A stretch of 9,946 nucleotides of DNA from Elusimicrobiota bacterium (GTDB lineage Bacteria; Elusimicrobiota; Elusimicrobia; UBA1565; UBA9628): positions 1 through 9,946 of the forward strand of contig JAGWMT010000106.1 of assembly GCA_028871595.1 (NCBI GenBank), given 5' to 3'. The notes under the pieces were generated by a model. It worked only from the letters and a program-made list of their open reading frames with translations. It made no database searches and was not told the DNA's origin. Every line of letters begins with the position of its first letter. The first letter of the stretch is position 1. The position numbers and the translations under genes were made by a program. Of this stretch, positions 5,091 through 9,946 are shown one piece after another.

Positions 5091-6513
5091 GAAAGCCACG
5101 CGCCCCGTCCCCCCGCGCTCGCTCCTGGTCCTGGCCGCGTGCGCCTTGCTGGTGCTGGCCTTCGCGCCCGCACAGTATTTCGCCCGGCAGCAGGACGACG
5201 CCCTGTATCTGATCGGCGCCCGCGCGCTGACGAGCGGCCGCTTCTGCGTGCTCACCTCCCCCGGCTGCCCCGCGCTCACCAGCGTGGATCCCGGCTGGTC
5301 CCTGCTCCTGACCCCGCTGGCGCTGTTCACCGACCGCCCGGTCTTTTTCCAAATCTTCGCGGCTCTCCTGCTGGCGCTGGCCCCGGCCGCGCTCTGGTGC
5401 TGGCTGCGCCGCCGGACCGGCGAGACCGTCGCGCTCCTGGCCGCCGCGCTGTTCGCCTCGTCCCCTCTGGTGCTGGCGCAGTCCGGCGTGGTGATGTCCG
5501 AAATTCCGTTCGTGCTGATTTTCCTGGCGTGCCTCATCGCGGCGGAATCCGGCGAGCCGGCGTGGACGGGCGGTCTGGGAGCCGCCCTTCTGTTGGTGCG
5601 CACGTCCGGTTTTGGGGCGCTCCCGGGCCTTCTTCTGCCGTTCGCTCTTCGCCGCCGCCCCGCCGAGATCGTCCGGTCTTTCGTTCCGCCCGCGCTGGCC
5701 GCGGCGGGCTGGTGGGCGTGGTGTTGGGTCCACTCGGGCACGATCGGGAAATTCAACCTGCTCCCGTCCACTTACTCCGCCCACGATCTGCTCAAACCTT
5801 TCTCCGTCGCCGCCGCCAACGCGCCGTATTATCTGGCCGAGTTGGGCGGCAGTTTCCTGCCCCCGTCCTGGGCCGCCTCCGCCGCCGCGCCCGTTTTGGG
5901 CGGCGTCCTGGCGGCCGTCGCCGCCTACGGAACGGTCCGCGCCCTGCGCGCGCGCCGCGACGAGCCCGCGGCATGGGCCCTGATCGGCGGCGCCCTCCTG
6001 CTCGCGGTCTGGGGCTGGCAGTACGAGCGCTATCTGATCCCGTTGCTCCCGCTCCTGCTCTGGGCGCTGGCGTCCGGCCTGGGCCGCGCGGCCGCGCCCG
6101 TCCTGGCCGTCCTCCTCGCCGCGCAATTGGGCGCGCAGACCGTGCCCCGCCTGGGCCGCCCCGGCCCGTGGGCGGAGCCCGCTCTCGCGCGCACCTACGC
6201 CTGGCTGGCCGCGCGCCCGCGTCCCGCCTTGCTCTCCAGCACCCAGCCCGTGCGCGACGGCTGGTGGGCGGGCCTGCCCGACGTCGCGCTTCCGTTGGCC
6301 GGCGACGCGTCCGGTTTCGCGGCCGCGCTGAAGGCGGAACGCGTGAGCTACGTCCTGCGCGCCGACGGCCAGGACTACGGACTGCAGGCCGACCCGCGCG
6401 CGCGCCTGCGCCTGGACGTGGAACGCGCCTACTCCCAATTGGACGACGCGCGCTATTTCACGAAAGTCCACGACGAACCCGGCGAACGCGCGGCGGTGTA
6501 TGTCCCGCGCTGA
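5089..6513 (+). CDS. GT39/ArnT-like membrane glycosyltransferase
   Basis: This 474-residue inner-membrane protein has a short basic N-terminus (MKATRPVPPR), a first helix at about 11-27, and then a periplasmic loop with the acidic pair D36-D37 in QQDDALYLIGARAL, the position of the catalytic acid in GT-C enzymes of the PMT/ArnT type. Further family-like signatures are VVMSEIPFVLIFL and WQYERYLIPLLPLLLWAL. After the last helix a soluble tail of about 110 residues ends VYVPR. GT39-type enzymes move a sugar from polyprenyl phosphate to a protein or lipid outside the membrane; donor and acceptor are unknown here. The TTG at 5089 is the only start between an in-frame TAA at 5044 and the first helix. 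It lies 6 bases past the tRNA with no Shine-Dalgarno, so the mRNA probably arises by tRNA processing. The 3' end overlaps the next gene by 14 bases. Confidence 0.85.
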   Translation: MKATRPVPPRSLLVLAACALLVLAFAPAQYFARQQDDALYLIGARALTSGRFCVLTSPGCPALTSVDPGWSLLLTPLALFTDRPVFFQIFAALLLALAPAALWCWLRRRTGETVALLAAALFASSPLVLAQSGVVMSEIPFVLIFLACLIAAESGEPAWTGGLGAALLLVRTSGFGALPGLLLPFALRRRPAEIVRSFVPPALAAAGWWAWCWVHSGTIGKFNLLPSTYSAHDLLKPFSVAAANAPYYLAELGGSFLPPSWAASAAAPVLGGVLAAVAAYGTVRALRARRDEPAAWALIGGALLLAVWGWQYERYLIPLLPLLLWALASGLGRAAAPVLAVLLAAQLGAQTVPRLGRPGPWAEPALARTYAWLAARPRPALLSSTQPVRDGWWAGLPDVALPLAGDASGFAAALKAERVSYVLRADGQDYGLQADPRARLRLDVERAYSQLDDARYFTKVHDEPGERAAVYVPR

Positions 6514-8215
6514 GACGCTCCGCGCGCGCCTGGCCGTCTCGGCCGCCGCCGCGGCGGCTTTCGGCGTTTCCCTGTTCTCCCGCGGCTGGCCGCGCGACGA
6601 CCGCTGGCTCATCTTGGAGCATCCCCTCATCCGCGCGGGCTGGCCCGGCGCCGTCCGCCTGCTGACCTCCGGCTACGTCCAGCCGCTGCTGGGCGCGGAA
6701 ACCCCCATCCACGAATGGCGGCCCGTGCTGAGCCTGACCTTCCTGCTCCAGCGCGTCGCCACCGGCTTCGCCCCGCTGCCCTTCCACGCCGCGAACCTGG
6801 CCCTGCACGTCGCGGTCTGCCTCCTGGTCCTCGAGGCCCTGCGCCGCCGCCTGGGCCCGCGCGCCGCCTTCGCCGGGGCCTTGGTCTACGCGGTCCTGCC
6901 CGTCCACGCGGAGGCCGTCGCCTACCTGAGCAGCCGCTCGGAACTGCTCGCCGCGCTGTCGGTTCTTGGCGCTTGGCTCGCGCTCGGCGCGCCGGAAAAT
7001 CCCGCGCCGCGACGCGTCCTGGCCGGGACCTTGATCTACGCCGCCGGGGCGCTCTCCAAGGAATCGGCCCTGTTGTTTCCCGTCTTCCTCGCGCTGGCGG
7101 ACTGGACCTTCGCCGGACGCAAGCCGTGGGAGCCGGGCCGCCGCGGCGTTTATGCGGCGCTCGCCGCCGCCGCGGCCTTGGTCCTGCTGGGCCGCGCGCT
7201 CGTCCTGCCCTCCATCGCCGACGGCGGCGTTCCGTACTTCTCCGGCGTCTCGTATCTCACGCGCCTGCTCACCGTCTCGAAGTACGCGGTCTGGTTCTAC
7301 GTCCGGCCCGCGCTCACCGGCGCGGGGCTGTGCTCGGACTTCGCCCGCCCGCTCGTCCCCGACGCGTCGTACGCGGATCCCGCCGCCTGGGCCGCGTTGC
7401 TCGCGCTGGCCGCCGCCTTCGCCGCCGCCGCGCGCGCCGTCGCGCGCCGCCGCTCCTGGGGCTTCTGGCTCCTGGGACCGTGCCTGTTCCTTCTTCCCAC
7501 CTCCCACCTGATCATCAACCTGGACACGCTCGGCGCCCAGCGCTTCCTGTATTTTCCCTGCCTGGGCCTGGCCGCCGCGGCCGGAACCGTGTTCGCCCGC
7601 GCCGAGGCGCGGCGGGCTTCCGCCGCGCGCGCGGCCCTGGCCGCGGCCGTGCTCGTCCTGGGCGCGCGCGCCGCCGTCCGCGCCGCGGACTGGCGCGACG
7701 ACGCCGCCTATTACCGCGCCGCCGTCGCGTGCAATCCGGTGTCCGCGAAGGCGCGCAACGGCCTGGGGCTGGCCTATCTGCGCGGCGGCGACGAGGCCGC
7801 GGGCGCGGCCGCGCTGGAGGAGTCCGTCCGCCTGGGCCCGCGTTTGTATGATCCCGTGATGAACCTGGCGCTCCTGGCCTACCGTCACGGCGACCTGGCC
7901 CAAGCGCGCGCGCGCTTGGACCGGGCCCGCGCCCTGCGCCCCGACGCGCCCGACGGCCTGACCTTGCAGGCCCTGCTCGACGAGCGCGCCGGCGATCGGC
8001 GCGGCGCCGCCGCGGCGCTGACCCGCGCGGTCGCGGTCAATCCCGACGACTTCACCGCCCGCTTCGACCTGGCGCGCGCCCTGGCCGAAACGGGACGGCC
8101 GGACCTGGCCCTCGCCCAGCTGGACGCCTGCGCGCGCCTGGCTCCGGCCGCCGGCGACCGCGAAGACGTCGAACGCCTGCGCGCCGCCGTCCTCGCGCCC
8201 GGAGCGAAGAAATGA
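6500..8215 (+). CDS. TMTC-like membrane protein with C-terminal TPR repeats
   Basis: This 571-residue protein has an N-terminal GT-C-like membrane part (about 1-385) and a soluble TPR part (about 390-560). After the first helix comes the acidic pair D33-D34 in WPRDDRWLILEHP. HEWRPVLSLTFLL, HAANLALHV, PVHAEAVAYLSSRSELLAAL, GALSKESALLFPVFLALADW and GAQRFLYFPCLGL follow. This series is typical of TMTC/DUF1736 proteins, which in animals are O-mannosyltransferases and which also occur as TPR membrane proteins in bacteria. Roughly four TPR units follow, with alternating small and aromatic residues and NP or RP turns (for example NPVSAKARNGLGLAYLRGG). The ATG at 6500 starts inside the upstream gene (14-bp overlap), implying coupling. 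The 3' end overlaps the next gene as ATGA. The TPRs probably bind a protein partner or acceptor. Bacterial activity is unproven. Confidence 0.85.
   Translation: MSRAETLRARLAVSAAAAAAFGVSLFSRGWPRDDRWLILEHPLIRAGWPGAVRLLTSGYVQPLLGAETPIHEWRPVLSLTFLLQRVATGFAPLPFHAANLALHVAVCLLVLEALRRRLGPRAAFAGALVYAVLPVHAEAVAYLSSRSELLAALSVLGAWLALGAPENPAPRRVLAGTLIYAAGALSKESALLFPVFLALADWTFAGRKPWEPGRRGVYAALAAAAALVLLGRALVLPSIADGGVPYFSGVSYLTRLLTVSKYAVWFYVRPALTGAGLCSDFARPLVPDASYADPAAWAALLALAAAFAAAARAVARRRSWGFWLLGPCLFLLPTSHLIINLDTLGAQRFLYFPCLGLAAAAGTVFARAEARRASAARAALAAAVLVLGARAAVRAADWRDDAAYYRAAVACNPVSAKARNGLGLAYLRGGDEAAGAAALEESVRLGPRLYDPVMNLALLAYRHGDLAQARARLDRARALRPDAPDGLTLQALLDERAGDRRGAAAALTRAVAVNPDDFTARFDLARALAETGRPDLALAQLDACARLAPAAGDREDVERLRAAVLAPGAKK
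8201..8204 (+). promoter_or_regulatory. Shine-Dalgarno of the third membrane gene
   Basis: GGAG lies 7 bases before the ATG at 8212, inside the end of the TMTC-like gene. It is the clearest Shine-Dalgarno in the window, and it belongs to an operon-internal gene, in contrast with the SD-less unit-leading genes. Confidence 0.6.
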
Positions 8216-9654
8216 AATCCGCCCGCGCCTCCTGCCGGCTGGAAGCCCTCGTCTTCACGGCCGCGCTCCTGCTGTATCTGTCGGCGCGCTCCTTGTCCTT
8301 CAACTTCGACGGCGTGGCCTGCGCCATCGCCGTCGAGCTCTCGGACTTCAAGCACCTGGTCCACGGCAACCACCTGGCCTACGGCGTCGTGGCCTGGCTG
8401 TTCGATCGGGCCTGGCGCGTCCTGGGCTACCGCGGGGAGGCGATGCTGCCGCTCCAGGTTCTCGACTCCGTTCTGGGCGCGGCCGGCGCCGCGGCCTTCG
8501 CCTCTTTGCTCAAGCGCTCCGGCCGGACCGGGCGCGAGGCGGCCTTGGGCGCCGCGGCCCTGACCGTGTCCGTGGCCTGGTGGTTCTGGAGCCTGGAGGC
8601 GCAGGTGTACATGCTGGGCGCGGTGTTCGCCGCGCTGGCCGCGCGCGAGTGCCTGGCGGAGCGTCCCCGCCCGGCCGTCGCCGGATTGTGGCACGCGGCG
8701 GCCGTGCTCGGCCACGTCGGCCATCTGACGGCGCTGCCCGCGCTGGCGTGGGCGCTGGCGCGCAAGGGCGGGCGCAAGTCCTGGATCGCGTACCTGACGG
8801 CGCTGGGCGCCGTCGTCCTGTGCGCTTACGCCGCCGCGGGGATTTTCGCCGTGCGCCCCGCCTCTTGGGAGGAACTGCGCCTGTGGCTTCTGGGCAGCGC
8901 CGCGCTGGGCGTGGACCGGAGTTTCGCCTGGCACTCCGCGTCCGCGGCCGTCGCCCTGCCCGCGTGGCTGGGCATGACCTTCCGGATCTTCTGCGATTTC
9001 GCCGCCCGCCCGCTCCGCGTCCGCGCGGCGGGGTTCCTCCTCGCCGCGCTCCCGCTGGCGGCCGCCGCGCGCGGCGCCGTCCGCGGCGGGCCGCGGGCGC
9101 GCTTCTGGCTGCTCTGGCTGGCGGGCTACGCCGCGCTGTTCCTCAACTGGGAGCCGTTCACCATGGTGTACCGGATCACCGACCTGCTCGCGCTGTGGTC
9201 CCTGGCGCTGCTCGGCCTGGACGCCTTCCCGCCGCGCGTCCGCGCCGGGGCGCTCGCGGCGTGGACGGCCGCGGCGCTGGCCTTCAACCTGGCGTTCACC
9301 GTGCGTCCCGCCGCCGACGCGACGAACAACGCCGACCTCCAGGAGGCGCGCTGGTCCGGGTCGCAGGTCCCGCCGGACGCCTGGGTGCTGTCGTACGGCG
9401 ACGGCTCCGTGTACCTGCCCTACTTCGCCCATCTCAAGACCTTGAACCTGCGCTACCTGACGGCTCCCGGCGCGCTGGCCGCGCGCCTGGACGCCCTGAA
9501 CGCGCGCGGGGAGGCCGCCTACGTCTCCGACCGCACGCTCGACGCCACCGGGAGCTTGGCCGTGCTGGCCGCCTACGGCCTGGAGCCGGCGGGCGCGTCG
9601 GACGGGCTGACGCTGTACCGCGTGCGCCGCGCGGCCCCGCTCAAGGCCCGCTGA
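8212..9654 (+). CDS. Polytopic membrane protein, GT-C-like, function unknown
   Basis: This 480-residue protein has about ten hydrophobic helices from residue 12 to about 365 and then a soluble tail of about 110 residues. After the first helix an acidic residue appears in SFNFDGVACAIAVEL. It is followed by HLVHGNHLAYGVVAWLF, a layout reminiscent of DUF2723 and GT39-type proteins, which have an acid in the first outer loop followed by a histidine-rich loop before helix 2. The tail (TNNADLQEARWSGSQVPPDA, then YGDGSVYLPYFA) resembles the C-terminal domains of polyprenyl-phosphate-sugar transferases. I cannot name the family with certainty. It starts with ATG overlapping the upstream stop (ATGA), with GGAG 7 bases before it, so it is the third cistron of the unit. 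Its 3' end overlaps the convergent gene by 14 bp. Its position after two GT-C-like genes suggests a related glycosylation or lipid-linked-sugar role (inference). Confidence 0.8.
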   Translation: MKSARASCRLEALVFTAALLLYLSARSLSFNFDGVACAIAVELSDFKHLVHGNHLAYGVVAWLFDRAWRVLGYRGEAMLPLQVLDSVLGAAGAAAFASLLKRSGRTGREAALGAAALTVSVAWWFWSLEAQVYMLGAVFAALAARECLAERPRPAVAGLWHAAAVLGHVGHLTALPALAWALARKGGRKSWIAYLTALGAVVLCAYAAAGIFAVRPASWEELRLWLLGSAALGVDRSFAWHSASAAVALPAWLGMTFRIFCDFAARPLRVRAAGFLLAALPLAAAARGAVRGGPRARFWLLWLAGYAALFLNWEPFTMVYRITDLLALWSLALLGLDAFPPRVRAGALAAWTAAALAFNLAFTVRPAADATNNADLQEARWSGSQVPPDAWVLSYGDGSVYLPYFAHLKTLNLRYLTAPGALAARLDALNARGEAAYVSDRTLDATGSLAVLAAYGLEPAGASDGLTLYRVRRAAPLKAR

Positions 9655-9946
9655 CCGCCACCGGGGTCTTGTCGTCGTTGGACGCGCGCGCCTCGATTTC
9701 GAAGCTCGCGCCCGTGGTGGAGACGCGCACCCCGTAGCCCGGGTCCAGCAGGACCGCCATCCCGTTCTTGAAGCCCGCCGGGTCGCCGCTGACCACGGCC
9801 AGGTCGTCGGTGCTAAGGGTGAAGCGCCCGTTGCCGTAAAAATACAGGCGCTCCAGCACCTTCATCTCCTCCAGCGCCGACTTCGCCGCCGCCGCGCGGT
9901 AGATCCGCTCGAAGCGCGGCCGCACCACCCAGCGCCAATACCACAG
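9641..9946 (-). CDS. Probable type IV pilin-like (pseudopilin) protein, C-terminal part
   Basis: The frame is open from the right edge to TGA at 9641-9643 (101 codons visible; the 5' end is outside the window). The visible protein begins LWYWRWVVRPRFERIYRAAA and continues as an amphipathic helix, AKSALEEMKVLERLYFYGNG, then RFTLSTDDLAVV and a beta-rich tail ending DKTPVAVSGP. A helix with regularly spaced small and acidic residues, followed by Y-x-x-NGRFT and a DDL motif, is what follows the transmembrane segment in many type IV pilins and pseudopilins. The prepilin leader and FTLIEL-type helix would lie outside the window, so this is a pattern match and not proof. The GTG at 9928 is an internal codon and probably not the real start. 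It converges on the last membrane gene with a 14-bp tail overlap and may be a substrate of the adjacent glycosyltransferases (inference). Confidence 0.55.
   Translation of the reverse strand: MWYWRWVVRPRFERIYRAAAAKSALEEMKVLERLYFYGNGRFTLSTDDLAVVSGDPAGFKNGMAVLLDPGYGVRVSTTGASFEIEARASNDDKTPVAVSGP

Noticed and set aside
4960..9432. Long minus-strand open frames (4960-6630, 6458-7903, 7885-9432) opposite the glycosyltransferase unit
   Set aside because: Their R/Q/G/A-rich low-complexity translations with no recognisable domains, and in one case reading through the tRNA, mark them as shadows of the plus-strand genes.

Overview
The window comes from a GC-rich bacterium. One 60-base line counted inside the large membrane gene (3781-3840) is 70% GC, and GTG and TTG starts are common. 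The gene content is a membrane permease-like protein, a receiver plus metallo-beta-lactamase (MBL) pair, several many-spanning GT-C type proteins including a TMTC/TPR protein, and a pilin-like tail. This would suit a GC-rich Elusimicrobiota-like or similar environmental lineage, but nothing here proves taxonomy and I hold that placement loosely.

Layout. (1) Positions 1-675, minus strand, hold the N-terminal 225 codons of a polytopic membrane protein that runs off the left edge. (2) It is divergent, across only 33 bp, from a plus-strand two-gene unit: a stand-alone receiver-domain response regulator (709-1080) and an MBL-fold hydrolase (1077-1934) sharing a GTGA overlap. The unit ends in an array of three stem-loops whose last one is a classical intrinsic terminator (2052-2075). 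(3) A minus-strand hicB-hicA toxin-antitoxin module (2107-2546) with visibly lower GC lies between two near-identical 18-bp palindromes (2010-2027 and 2667-2684). (4) A long minus-strand YfhO-family membrane protein occupies 2695-4941. (5) Divergent from it are a tRNA-Ser(GGA) gene (4994-5082) and, starting six thymines after the tRNA CCA end, three overlapping plus-strand genes for large membrane proteins: a GT39/ArnT-like protein, a TMTC-like protein with C-terminal TPRs, and a third GT-C-like protein. (6) At the right edge, on the minus strand and overlapping the last of these tail-to-tail by 14 bp, is the C-terminal part of a probable type IV pilin-like protein.

How they may work together. 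The YfhO, GT39, TMTC and GT-C-like proteins all resemble polyprenyl-phosphate-sugar-dependent transferases, so the right half looks like a surface or protein glycosylation locus. The neighbouring pilin-like gene is a possible but unproven substrate. The receiver and MBL proteins probably form a small signalling pair. The hicBA cassette looks like a mobile insert between housekeeping-type genes.

The most unusual pattern is in the promoters. All four transcription-unit-leading protein genes with a visible upstream region have a TANNNT -10-like hexamer ending 6 or 7 nt before the start codon and no clear Shine-Dalgarno at that start. Three of the four also have an upstream TG (extended -10). This predicts leaderless mRNAs. 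Two of these promoters are back-to-back halves of one perfect palindrome.
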